From an uncultured Pseudomonadota bacterium (GTDB lineage: Bacteria; Pseudomonadota; Gammaproteobacteria; Steroidobacterales; Steroidobacteraceae): a DNA stretch of 49,884 nt. Within the stretch, counting starts at the first letter, position 1; every line of letters starts with the position of its first letter. Positions 15,851 through 29,301 of the stretch are shown here, piece by piece. Made by a program: the position numbers and the translations under genes. Under the pieces are notes generated by a model. It was given only the letters and a program-made list of their open reading frames with translations. It had not been told where the DNA came from and did not search any database. The DNA lies in contig CAIVTJ010000023.1 of assembly GCA_903908825.1 (NCBI GenBank), positions 1 to 49,884 on the forward strand, given 5' to 3'.

Positions 15851-15921
15851 GCGCCGGCATTGTGGGCTGGTGTGCTACCTATCGTTTACCGCGGTCGTTG
15901 AGCGCCGGCACTGTGGGCTGG
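15829..15921. repeat. Direct repeat of the infA 3' end (2 x 42 bp, 51-bp period, 41/42 identical)
   Basis: Copy 1 15829-15870 tatcgtttaccgcggtcgttgagcgccggcaTtgtgggctgg; copy 2 15880-15921, identical except C at the capitalised position; 9-nt spacer tgtgctacc. Confidence 0.95.
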
Positions 15922-15923
15922 CT

Positions 15924-15932
<9 letters not shown>
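15913..15932. terminator. Stem-loop between convergent infA and clpA
   Basis: Perfect inverted repeat GTGGGCTG-GCTT-CAGCCCAC overlapping the clpA stop codon. No clear T-tract. Confidence 0.5.
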
Positions 15933-18200
<2,268 letters not shown>

Positions 18201-18221
18201 CGCTGCACCCTCCGCGACTGG

Positions 18222-18503
18222 TCAGGCAGGTTCCATCGTGCACAGCAAAGGATGCTGGTGCTCGCGGGCATAATTGCTGACTTGCGCTACTTTGGTTTCG
18301 GCAATTTCAAAAGTGTAGGTTCCGCAGACGCCCTTACCGCGCGTATGCACTTCCAGCATCACGCGCGTGGCGGCGTTGCGGTCCAATCGGAAAAACCGCT
18401 CGAGCACGTCCACGACAAACTCCATGGGCGTGTAATCGTCATTGAGCAGCAGCACACTGTAGAGCGGCGCCCGCTTAAGCTGCGGCGGCGCCTCTTCAAC
18501 CAT
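18222..18503 (-). CDS. clpS: ATP-dependent Clp protease adaptor ClpS (start uncertain; could extend to about 18593 or further)
   Basis: [25 protein letters not shown]...[42 protein letters not shown]; immediately upstream of clpA. Confidence 0.93.
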   Translation of the reverse strand: MVEEAPPQLKRAPLYSVLLLNDDYTPMEFVVDVLERFFRLDRNAATRVMLEVHTRGKGVCGTYTFEIAETKVAQVSNYAREHQHPLLCTMEPA

Positions 18504-18646
18504 CACGCCACGATCAGGCGATCCGGGGCTGTCATCCTCAGAGTGTGGATCGGGTCCGGATTTGAGCACGGATGAATGGCTGTTTCTGATCACGTCTGGA
18601 ACTATATAGGGGCCACGTCGGCCAGTCTCAAGAGCCTTAGCAATGT

Positions 18647-18672
18647 GATCGTTTTGTGACGGCAAAACAATC
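18647..18672. promoter_or_regulatory. Inverted repeat in the divergent clpS/gspC intergenic region
   Basis: GATCGTTTTG-TGACGG-CAAAACAATC (9 of 10 arm positions complementary). Confidence 0.35.
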
Positions 18673-18714
18673 GCTTGAGAGCCAATGTCCACGCAACGCA
18701 TACTACTGGGACAG

Positions 18715-19611
18715 ATGTCGACACCCTCAACTAAAGTGCTGGCCGATGTCCGCAGCCTGGCCGGAGTGGCTGCCCGGGCGCCCCAATGGGTGGCGGGAGC
18801 GCTAGTGCTGGCCTTGGGCGTGCGCGCGGCCTACCTCGTTACCGATCTCGCCGGCGTCAATAAAACGGCTTTACCACCCGAAACGGCTGTGGCCTTGGCG
18901 CCGACTGTTTCGCGAGTGGATGTTCCGGCCTTGCTGGCCGCCAATCTATTCGGCTCCGCCCAGCGCAGCACTGCCTCCGGCCCTGCACCGATCACGCAGA
19001 TGCCGCTGGTGCTGGTCGGCGTGTTGTCAGCCAGTGATCCGAAAAAGGGCTATGCCATCCTCGGTGCCTCTGCCGCAGACGCCAAGCTTTACCAGACCGG
19101 CGCGACCTTACCGGGCGGCGGCAGTTTGTTCGAAGTGCACACCGACCGGGTGTTGATCAGCGTCAATGGCAGCATCGAAGCCTTATTGATGCCGCGGCAA
19201 ACGGCTCCCGCCGCAGAGCCGCCGCCCGCAGCCAACAAAGCGCCTACCGAAACTTTGGGCGGCCTGTTGCAGCAAAATCCCGGTGTCATTCCCGACATCA
19301 TCCGCCCGCAAGTGGTCGTCAACGATGGCAAACAACTGGGCTTTCGCGCCATGCCGGGACCCAACCGCAAGGCCTTTGACAGCCTGGGCCTGAAGCCCGG
19401 AGACCTGGTCACGGCCATCAATGGCACGCCGCTGACCGATCCGGCTATCGGACGGCAGGTGTTCGCCTCGCTATCGGGCAACAGCAGCGCGCGACTGACC
19501 GTCGTTCGCGGCGATCAGAAGCAGGACATCACAATCGACGTCGCGCAGGCTCAAGCCGAGTTGCTCAAAGCCCGTAACAGTCACGCAACGCCCCCAGACG
19601 ACGCGCCCTAG
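18715..19611 (+). CDS. gspC: Type II secretion system protein GspC (start 18685 or 18715)
   Basis: N-terminal TM, HR-like domain (LFGSAQRS...[22 protein letters not shown]), C-terminal PDZ-like [21 protein letters not shown]; directly upstream of gspD. Confidence 0.9.
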   Translation: MSTPSTKVLADVRSLAGVAARAPQWVAGALVLALGVRAAYLVTDLAGVNKTALPPETAVALAPTVSRVDVPALLAANLFGSAQRSTASGPAPITQMPLVLVGVLSASDPKKGYAILGASAADAKLYQTGATLPGGGSLFEVHTDRVLISVNGSIEALLMPRQTAPAAEPPPAANKAPTETLGGLLQQNPGVIPDIIRPQVVVNDGKQLGFRAMPGPNRKAFDSLGLKPGDLVTAINGTPLTDPAIGRQVFASLSGNSSARLTVVRGDQKQDITIDVAQAQAELLKARNSHATPPDDAP

Positions 19612-19645
19612 CCGCCGTCACGTACAGCACAGCAGGTACAGGACC

Positions 19646-21702
19646 ATGTCACGTTCACCCCGCCCGCAAGCCATTCAACGCGCAGCGACACTGCCACGCA
19701 GTCTGATCGCCGCAGCGGTCCTGTTGTGTTGTGCAACCGGCAGCAGCAGCGTCTGGTCAGCTGCACCGGCTGCCAGTCAGCGCATCACCACCAACTTCAA
19801 GGACGCCGACATCACGCAGGTGGTCGAAGCGGTCAGTGCGGCAACCGGCCGTAATTTCATCGTCGACCCGCGCGTGCGCGCTCAAGTCAACCTGATCTCT
19901 GCACAGCCGATGACGCCGGCAGACTTTTATCAAGCCTTCCTGAGCATCCTGCAGGTCAATGGCTTTGTCGCTGTGCCGGCCGGCAATGTCATCAAGATCG
20001 TGCCCGATGCCAACGTGCGCACCATGCCCGCCAGCGACCTGCCGGAGCGTGTCAGCAGCACTTCAGACGAGATGGTCACTCAGGTCATCACCGTCAAGAA
20101 CACCAGCGCCGCGCAGATGGTGCAGGTGCTGCGGCCGCTGGTGGCGCAGTACGGTCATCTGGCCTCTGTACCGGGCAGCAACACGCTGATCATCTCGGAC
20201 CGCGCCAGCAACGTGAACCGCATCATGCGCATCATCGGCCGGGTCGATCAGTCCAACGACGCGAACATCGAAGTCATTCCGCTGCAGAACTCCACCGCCG
20301 CGGAAATCGTGCGCACGCTGACCGCATTGACCACCGGTCAGGCTGCAGCCGAAGGCGGCGGCGCTGCGCCTAAGGTTGTCGCAGACGAACGCTCCAACAG
20401 CGTGCTGGTCAGCGGCGAGAGTACGCAGCGTCTGCGTATCGCCACACTGATCGCCCACTTGGACACACCCGCAGAAAACGGTGGCGACACGCAAGTGCGC
20501 TACCTGCGCTATGCCAATGCCGAAAAGATCGCCCCCAAGCTCAAAGAGCAGTTGACCGGCGTCACGGCCAGCACCGCGGGTGCTGCAGGCGCAGCCCCTA
20601 CCGCGGACAAGGCCACCAACATCTGGGCAGAGCCGCAAACCAATGCCATCGTGGTCACCGCGCCGCCCAAGACCATGCGCATGCTGATGACCATCGTCGA
20701 CCGCTTGGATATCCGCCGCGCGCAGGTGCTGGTCGAGGCCATCATCGTCGACGTGCGCATGGATAAAGCTTCAGACCTGGGCGTGAACTGGGCGGTCTGG
20801 TCCAAGGACGGCAACCCGACCATCCCGGCTGGTGGTTTCGTTTCACCGGTGGGCGCTGCCAACAGCAATCCGCTGTCGATCATCGATCTGGCCCGCGCGG
20901 TCAACAGTCCGTCGACAGCCACAACAGCGCCTCTGGGAACGACCTTTGGCATCGGCCGCATCGCCTCATCAGGGGTGAACTTCGCAGCGATGCTGCGCGC
21001 CCTGCGTTCAGACTCCAACACCAACGTGATCGCCACACCGTCGGCGACCACCATGGACAACCAGGAGACTCAGCTCAAGGTCACGCAGGAAGTGCCGTTC
21101 ATCACCGGTCAGTACACCAACAGCACCAGTACCAGCAGCGGCACGGTCAACCCGTTCACCACGGTGCAGCGCCAGGAAGTGGGCACCATCCTGAAGATCA
21201 CGCCGCAGATCAACGAAGGCGACGCGATCATGCTCAAGATCGAGCTCGAAAGCTCTGAGCTTTCAGGCACTACGGGTGACGCCAACAGCCTGATCACCAA
21301 CAAGCGTGTGATCAACACCAACGTGCTGATCGAGGACCAAGGCATTGTGGTGCTGGGCGGCCTGATCCGTGACAGCAACATCGATGGCGAGAACCACGTG
21401 CCCTTCCTGGGCAAACTGCCGCTGATCGGCGAAGCGTTCAAGTCACGCAACGAGAAGCATCAGAAGTCGAACCTGATGGTGTTCATCCGCCCGAAGATTT
21501 TGCATGACGGCATGCAGACTTCGATCGAGACCAATGCCAAGTACAACATGATCCGCGACGAACAAAAGACCCTTGGCGATCGCAAGGAACTGATCCCCAT
21601 GCTGCCGTTCGAGAAGGCGCCGCTGCTGCAACCGGCACCGCCGCCGCCGCCTGCGGCCTTGAACCCGACCGATGCGACCAAGACCAGCGGAGCAAAGGCC
21701 CC

Positions 21703-21706
<4 letters not shown>
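19646..21706 (+). CDS. gspD: Type II secretion system secretin GspD
   Basis: 686 aa; repeated N-domains, [18 protein letters not shown], secretin core [12 protein letters not shown]...[31 protein letters not shown]. Confidence 0.96.
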
Positions 21707-23196
<1,490 letters not shown>

Positions 23197-23205
23197 TAAC
23201 AGCCC

Positions 23206-24420
23206 ATGGGCGCCTACGAATACACCGCGCTGGATGCCGCAGGTAAAGAGCGCCAGGGGGTCATCGAAGGTGACACGCCACGCCACGTGCGCGCGCAACT
23301 GCGCGAGCGCGAGTTGCTGCCGGTCAGCATCTCGGAAGTGGCACAAAAAGAATCGCGCCGCCAGCAAGGCTTCACGTTTTCGAGCGGCGCCTCAGCTTCT
23401 GACTTGTCACTGCTGACGCGACAACTGGCAACCCTGTGCAAAGCGGGTCTGCCGCTGGAAGAGGCGCTGCTGGCGGTCTCACAGCAATCGGAAAAGCCCC
23501 GCATTCAAAGCATCTTGCTGGGTGTGCGGGCGCGCGTGCTCGAGGGCCATACGCTGGCCGATGGACTGCATGACTTTCCGCGTGTGTTCCCCGAGATTTA
23601 CCGCGCCACGGTTGCCGCCGGTGAGCAGTCCGGACATTTGGACAAAGTCCTCGAACGCCTGGCTGATTACACCGAGAACCGCGAACAGATCCGTCAGAAG
23701 ATGCTCGGCGCCCTGCTCTACCCGATCGTGCTGACCGTCATGTGCTTTGGCATCGTGGCTATTTTGCTGGTCTATGTGGTGCCCAAAGTCGTCGATGTTT
23801 TTGACGCCAACCACGCCAAGCTGCCGCTGGCCACACAGATACTGGTGGCTGTCAGCGGCTTTCTGCGCAACCAAGGCATCTGGTTGCTGCTGGCGGTGGC
23901 GTTGGCCGGTGTGCTGCTGTGGCGCTGGCTCAAAGATCCGCAGGCGCTGCGGCGCTTTCATCTGCTGCAGTTGCGTCTGCCACTGGTCGGCAAGCTCTCG
24001 CGGGGTTTCAACACCGCGCGGTTCACCCGCACCCTGAGCATCCTGACCGGCAGCGCCGTGCCGGTGCTGGATGCGCTGCGCATCTCGGGCGAAGTCATCA
24101 CCAACCTGCCCATGCGTGATGCCGTCGGCATCGCCGCGCAGCGCGTGCGCGAAGGCGCAGCCATCGGCCGGTCGCTGGCCAGCAGCAAGCTGTTTCCGCC
24201 GATGATGATCCACCTGGTCTCCAGCGGCGAGTCCAGCGGCGAGCTCGAAGCCATGCTCGAGCGTGCCGCGCAAAGCCAGGAGCGCGAATTGGATGGTTTA
24301 TTGACGGCCATGGTCGGATTGCTGGGCCCGCTCATGATCGTCGGTATGGGTCTGGTGGTGATGGCCATCGTGTTTGCGATGCTGCTGCCCATATTCGAGA
24401 TGAATTCGCTGATCTCTTAG
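23206..24420 (+). CDS. gspF: Type II secretion system inner-membrane protein GspF
   Basis: 404 aa; MGAYEYTALDAAGKERQGVIEGDTPRHVRAQLRERELLPVSI, T2SSF domains. Confidence 0.96.
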   Translation: MGAYEYTALDAAGKERQGVIEGDTPRHVRAQLRERELLPVSISEVAQKESRRQQGFTFSSGASASDLSLLTRQLATLCKAGLPLEEALLAVSQQSEKPRIQSILLGVRARVLEGHTLADGLHDFPRVFPEIYRATVAAGEQSGHLDKVLERLADYTENREQIRQKMLGALLYPIVLTVMCFGIVAILLVYVVPKVVDVFDANHAKLPLATQILVAVSGFLRNQGIWLLLAVALAGVLLWRWLKDPQALRRFHLLQLRLPLVGKLSRGFNTARFTRTLSILTGSAVPVLDALRISGEVITNLPMRDAVGIAAQRVREGAAIGRSLASSKLFPPMMIHLVSSGESSGELEAMLERAAQSQERELDGLLTAMVGLLGPLMIVGMGLVVMAIVFAMLLPIFEMNSLIS

Positions 24421-24482
24421 GGTTTTAATTCACCGCACCTCAGACACCTCCACCCCAGCACACTTAATACTGAGCACGGGCC

Positions 24483-24761
24483 ATGAGCGAGAAGCCGGAA
24501 ACCGAAGACTTTGACGACCCGGATGCCGATGAACTACTCGGCGATGCCGAAGATTTGGACCTGGAACGGGTCAACAAAGATCTGGAACATTCGCGCAAGC
24601 GCGCGCCCAAAGGCGGTGGCGACCCGGCCTGGCGGCGGCTTGAAGACTTGCGCGAACAAAAGCGCCTCAGGGAACTGACCTCAGACTTTGAAGACTACGA
24701 TATCGGCCTGCCCGAACCGGCCCCGGTTCGTAAGTCCGGACAGTCGCATCGCGATAACTAA
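24483..24761 (+). CDS. Small acidic conserved hypothetical protein (possibly PA3496-like; tentative)
   Basis: 92 aa, Asp/Glu-rich N-terminus then WRRLEDLREQKRLRELTSDFEDYDI. Confidence 0.6.
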   Translation: MSEKPETEDFDDPDADELLGDAEDLDLERVNKDLEHSRKRAPKGGGDPAWRRLEDLREQKRLRELTSDFEDYDIGLPEPAPVRKSGQSHRDN

Positions 24762-24918
24762 ACCAGCGTCTTACGCCCTCCTCAGGTGGCTAGGCGGCGG
24801 CTTGGTCTGTCATGATGTGGTGTTGGCAGCCGTCACGACACCCTTCGTACGGCTCAGCCTTACGTCCCCGGCCTTATGGCGCGGACGAGCAGGAAAGTAA
24901 GTTTATGGACGGGTCGAC

Positions 24919-26211
24919 GTGAAGATAGCGATCGTAGGTACCGGGATCGCCGGCAATGTCATCGCCCACCATTTGCACCCGCACCACGACGTGCACCTGT
25001 TCGAGGCAGGCGCTCATGTCGGCGGACACTCCCATACCCATGACGTCAGCCTCGACGGCCACGCCTATACCGTCGACACCGGCTTCATCGTCTATAACGA
25101 ACGCACGTATCCGCAGTTCACCGCCATGCTGGCGGCATTGGGCGTGGCAACTCAGCCCAGCTCAATGAGCTTCTCGGTGCGCTGCGAGCGCAGCGGACTG
25201 GAATACAACGGCAATACCCTCAACAGTCTGTTCGCCCAACGGCGCAACCTGCTGCGGCCCGGCTTCTGGCGCATGGTGCTGGAAATCCTGCGCTTTAACC
25301 GGACAGCACCGGCCTTGCTGGATGACAGCAACAACAGCAGCGCCCTGACGCTAGGCCAATACTTGGACAGCGGCCGTTATTCGCGCGAGTTCATCGACTG
25401 GTACATCATGCCCATGGGTGCGGCGATCTGGTCCACCGACACCACGCGCATGCTCGATTTTCCGGCGCGCAGTTTCATACGGTTTTTTCACAACCACGGC
25501 ATGCTCTCGGTCAATGACCGGCCGCAATGGCGCACCATCAGCGGCGGCTCGCGCCAATATGTGCACAAGCTGACCGCGGACTTTGCCGATCGCATACGCC
25601 TCAACTGCGGCGTGCAGGCCATACGTCGTTATGACGGGCATGTCGAGATCGACAGCACACAGGAAACTGCCGAGCGCTTTGATCAGGTGTTTATCGCCTG
25701 TCACAGCGATCAGGCACTGGCACTGCTGCAAGACCCCAGCGACGCAGAGACGCAGACCTTAAGCGCCATCCCCTATCAAGCCAGCGACATGGTGCTGCAT
25801 ACCGACACGCGTTTGTTGCCGCGCCGGCGTCTGGCGCGCGCGGCTTGGAACTACCATCTGCTGGCCGACCCGCTGCCCTTTCAGAAAGTTCGCAGCGCCG
25901 CCACCGTCACCTATGACATGAATATCCTGCAGGATCTGCGCGGGCCGCACACGCTGTGCGTGTCACTCAACCGCACGGCGGATATTGATCCTGCCAAGAT
26001 TTTGCGCCAGGTGACTTACCAGCATCCGGTGTACACCTTGGCGGGTCTGGCCGCGCAGGCGCGGCATGGCGAGATCAACGGCTACCAACGCACTTATTTT
26101 TGTGGTGCCTATTGGCGTTATGGCTTTCATGAAGACGGTGTGGTCAGTGCGCTGGCAGCGCTCGATCACTTTTCGGCACGCACCTCAACGGAAGTCACGC
26201 GACGCTGGTAA
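24919..26211 (+). CDS. FAD/NAD(P)-binding amine-oxidase-like flavoprotein (COG2907 type)
   Basis: N-terminal dinucleotide-binding fold MKIAIVGTGIAGNVIAHHL...VHLFEAGAHVGGHSHTHDV; TGFIVYNERTYPQFTAML; C-terminal YFCGAYWRYGFHEDGVVSAL. Confidence 0.9.
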   Translation: MKIAIVGTGIAGNVIAHHLHPHHDVHLFEAGAHVGGHSHTHDVSLDGHAYTVDTGFIVYNERTYPQFTAMLAALGVATQPSSMSFSVRCERSGLEYNGNTLNSLFAQRRNLLRPGFWRMVLEILRFNRTAPALLDDSNNSSALTLGQYLDSGRYSREFIDWYIMPMGAAIWSTDTTRMLDFPARSFIRFFHNHGMLSVNDRPQWRTISGGSRQYVHKLTADFADRIRLNCGVQAIRRYDGHVEIDSTQETAERFDQVFIACHSDQALALLQDPSDAETQTLSAIPYQASDMVLHTDTRLLPRRRLARAAWNYHLLADPLPFQKVRSAATVTYDMNILQDLRGPHTLCVSLNRTADIDPAKILRQVTYQHPVYTLAGLAAQARHGEINGYQRTYFCGAYWRYGFHEDGVVSALAALDHFSARTSTEVTRRW

Positions 26212-29200
26212 CAAAGCGCCCAGCAAGCGCGAGCGGTCGAGCAACTGCCCTGCCAACACATGCACAATGCCTGACTCGCGCTGCAAGCGACCACGCACTT
26301 CAAGCAACCGTGATTCGTACAACGCGCGTCGCTGCCGTTCGCCCAGTTCCCGCCAGACGATGATGCTGACGGTGCCGGTCTCATCTTCCAAAGACAAAAA
26401 GGTCACGCCGCTGGCACTCTGCGGCCGCTGACGGTTGATGACCAGGCCGGCCACACGCACCTGCGTATCGGCTGCGATAGACATCAGATCGGTTGCCGTA
26501 CACACGCCCGATGCGGCCAGACGGGTCCGCAACAAGGCCAGCGGATGCCGCCCCAGCGTCAGACCCAGCGAGCGGTAATCGGCCACGATGTCCTGGCCCT
26601 CACTGGGCCGGCGCAGCAACGGCAAGGCTGTCTCTTGCGACAAGGCTGGTGCGGTCGGTAAGCCAGGCTGATAACCGGCAACCTGCCAGTAAGCGCGGTG
26701 ACGATGCCCGCCCAATGAAGCCAGCGCACCAGCGTCAGCCAGTGCCTCCAAGTCACGACGGTCCAGCGCTGCACGCGCGGCAAGGTCAGTCACGTCGGCA
26801 AAACCGGTAGCGCTGCGCGCAACGCAGATGCGGGTCATGGCCGCTGCGGACAAGGACTTGACCAAGCCCAAACCCAAACGCAGTGCCGGTGCGCCATCGG
26901 CGGCGGGCTCTAAGGTGCACAGCGCATCGCTGCAACTCACATCGACCTCGCGCACCTGCACGCCATGGTTGCGCGCGTCGCGCACCAGTTGCGCCGGTGC
27001 ATAAAAGCCCATCGGTTGGCTGTCCAGCAATGCCGCCGTAAAGGCCGCCGGATGATGGCACTTGAGCCAAGCTGACACATAGACCAGCAAAGCAAAGCTG
27101 GCCGCATGTGACTCCGGAAAGCCGTATTCGCCGAAACCTTGGATCTGGCTGAATATCTGCCGCGCAAAGTGCTCTTCATAGCCGCGCTCGCGCATGCCGT
27201 CTATCAGTCGCGTCTCGAAACCACCCAAACCGCCGCGACGCTTCCACGCAGCCATCGCCCGGCGCAATTGATCGGACTCGCCGGGCGTGAAGCCGGCCGC
27301 AACGATGGCCAGTTGCATCACCTGTTCCTGAAAGATGGGGATACCCAGCGTGCGTGACAACACACCGGCCACCTCGGCACTGGGATAGGTGACCGGCTCC
27401 AGACCGCTGCGACGCCGCAGGTAGGGATGCACCATGTCACCCTGTATGGGACCTGGTCGCACGATCGCCACTTCGATGACCAGGTCGTAATAGCAACGCG
27501 GCTGCAAGCGCGGCAGCATGGACATCTGCGCGCGCGATTCGATCTGAAATACGCCGACAGTGTCGGCACGGCAGATCATCTCGTAAACGCTCGCATCCTC
27601 GGCCGGCACATCGGCCAAGGTGAGCGCTGGCTGACCATAAAAGCGTGCAATAAACCCGAAGCAGCGGCGGATCGCGGCCAGCATGCCTAATCCCAGCACA
27701 TCGACTTTGATTAGACCTAAGTCATCCAGATCGTCTTTGTCCCACTGGATCACCGTACGCTGCGCCATGGCTGCGTTCTCTACCGGCACCAGCTCTTCCA
27801 GCAAACCCTGCGCGATAACAAAACCGCCGACGTGCTGCGATAAGTGCCTTGGAAAGCTCACCAACTGGCGCGCCAGACTGAGCAGTTGCAGCACCTGTGG
27901 CTGGTGCACATCGATGTTGCCCGCCTGCGCGCGCTGTTCATCGATGACACCGTGCGCATCCCAGCGCAGATAGGCCGCGCATTGTGCTGCCAACTGGCTG
28001 TCATAGCCCAATACCTGAGCCAGATCGCGCAGCGCACTGCGCGGCCGGTAACAGATGACCGTGGCTGTGAGTGCTGCGCGCTCACGGCCATACTTGCGAT
28101 AGATGTACTGAATGACTTCTTCGCGGCGCTCGTGTTCGAAATCGACATCGATGTCGGGCGGCTCTGCCCGTTCGCGCGATATAAAGCGCTCGAACAACAT
28201 CTTCATGCGTACCGGATCGACCGCCGTGATACCGAGGCAATAACAAACGATAGAGTTGGCTGCAGAACCACGTCCCTGACACAAAATGCCGATGCTGCGC
28301 GCGTACTGCACGATGTCATGCACCGTCAGAAAAAACGGCTCGTAAGCTAACTCGACGATCAACGACAACTCGTGCTCGACCTGTTGCAACACGGCAGCCG
28401 GTGCGCCCTGCGGCCAGCGCGTCTGCATGCCGTCTGTGGTGAGCTGTCGCAACCAACTGCTGGCGCTATGGCCTGGCGGCACCAACTCGCGCGGATATTC
28501 ATAGCGCAGTTCAGCCAACGAGAAGGTGCAACGCGCAGCAATGCGACACGTCTCGGCCAGCAGGGGCTCGGGATACAGACGACGTAGACGGGCGATATCA
28601 CGCAGATGCCGCTCACCGTTGGGATGCAAACACCAGCCGGCCTGCGACAACTCGACACCATGACGAACGGCTGTGAGTGCATCCTGCAGACAGCGGCGTT
28701 CGCGGCTGTGCATGTGCACATCACCACAAGCCACAGCGCGCAAACCTGCCGCGGTCGCCAAGGCAGTCAAGCGCTGCAGACGCCGACGATCATCGCCATC
28801 GCAGAGCAACTCGATGCCCAGCCATGCAGCCTCGGCAAAGCAGCCTTGCAACCATTGCCCTTGCGGCAACTCGCCGCTATCACCGGGCAACCAGATGGCC
28901 AGACAATCGCTGCCAAGACCTGCCGGCAACGACAGACACTGTTCGACATCCTCGCGACTGAGGTGATAGCTGCCCTTATCCGCCGCACGGCGGCCACGCG
29001 TGATGAGCCGGCACAACTGCCCGTAACCGCGCCGGTTGGTAGCCAGCAGCACCAGCCGCAAACCGCAGGTCAGCGTGAAGCTGGCGCCGATGATCAGCGG
29101 CAGTCCCTGCTTGAGGGCTGCCACATGCGCACGCACCACGCCAGCCACAGAGCACTCATCGGTGATCGCCAACGCGGCATAGCCCAACTCGTGTGCACGG

Positions 29201-29301
29201 CTGACTAACTCGTGCGGATGCGAGGCCCCCTGCAAAAAGGTGAAGTTGCTGAGGCAGTGCAGTTCGGCATAGCCGATGCTGCCATCAACCGAAGTAACCA
29301 T
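26185..29301 (-). CDS. dnaE2: Error-prone DNA polymerase DnaE2 (ImuC)
   Basis: Start at MVTSVDGSIGYAELHCLSNFTFLQGASHPHELV (ATG 29301); PHP domain; catalytic-type PPDIDVDFEHERREEVIQYIYRKYGRE; downstream of imuB. Confidence 0.95.
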   Translation of the reverse strand: MVTSVDGSIGYAELHCLSNFTFLQGASHPHELVSRAHELGYAALAITDECSVAGVVRAHVAALKQGLPLIIGASFTLTCGLRLVLLATNRRGYGQLCRLITRGRRAADKGSYHLSREDVEQCLSLPAGLGSDCLAIWLPGDSGELPQGQWLQGCFAEAAWLGIELLCDGDDRRRLQRLTALATAAGLRAVACGDVHMHSRERRCLQDALTAVRHGVELSQAGWCLHPNGERHLRDIARLRRLYPEPLLAETCRIAARCTFSLAELRYEYPRELVPPGHSASSWLRQLTTDGMQTRWPQGAPAAVLQQVEHELSLIVELAYEPFFLTVHDIVQYARSIGILCQGRGSAANSIVCYCLGITAVDPVRMKMLFERFISRERAEPPDIDVDFEHERREEVIQYIYRKYGRERAALTATVICYRPRSALRDLAQVLGYDSQLAAQCAAYLRWDAHGVIDEQRAQAGNIDVHQPQVLQLLSLARQLVSFPRHLSQHVGGFVIAQGLLEELVPVENAAMAQRTVIQWDKDDLDDLGLIKVDVLGLGMLAAIRRCFGFIARFYGQPALTLADVPAEDASVYEMICRADTVGVFQIESRAQMSMLPRLQPRCYYDLVIEVAIVRPGPIQGDMVHPYLRRRSGLEPVTYPSAEVAGVLSRTLGIPIFQEQVMQLAIVAAGFTPGESDQLRRAMAAWKRRGGLGGFETRLIDGMRERGYEEHFARQIFSQIQGFGEYGFPESHAASFALLVYVSAWLKCHHPAAFTAALLDSQPMGFYAPAQLVRDARNHGVQVREVDVSCSDALCTLEPAADGAPALRLGLGLVKSLSAAAMTRICVARSATGFADVTDLAARAALDRRDLEALADAGALASLGGHRHRAYWQVAGYQPGLPTAPALSQETALPLLRRPSEGQDIVADYRSLGLTLGRHPLALLRTRLAASGVCTATDLMSIAADTQVRVAGLVINRQRPQSASGVTFLSLEDETGTVSIIVWRELGERQRRALYESRLLEVRGRLQRESGIVHVLAGQLLDRSRLLGALLPASRDFR

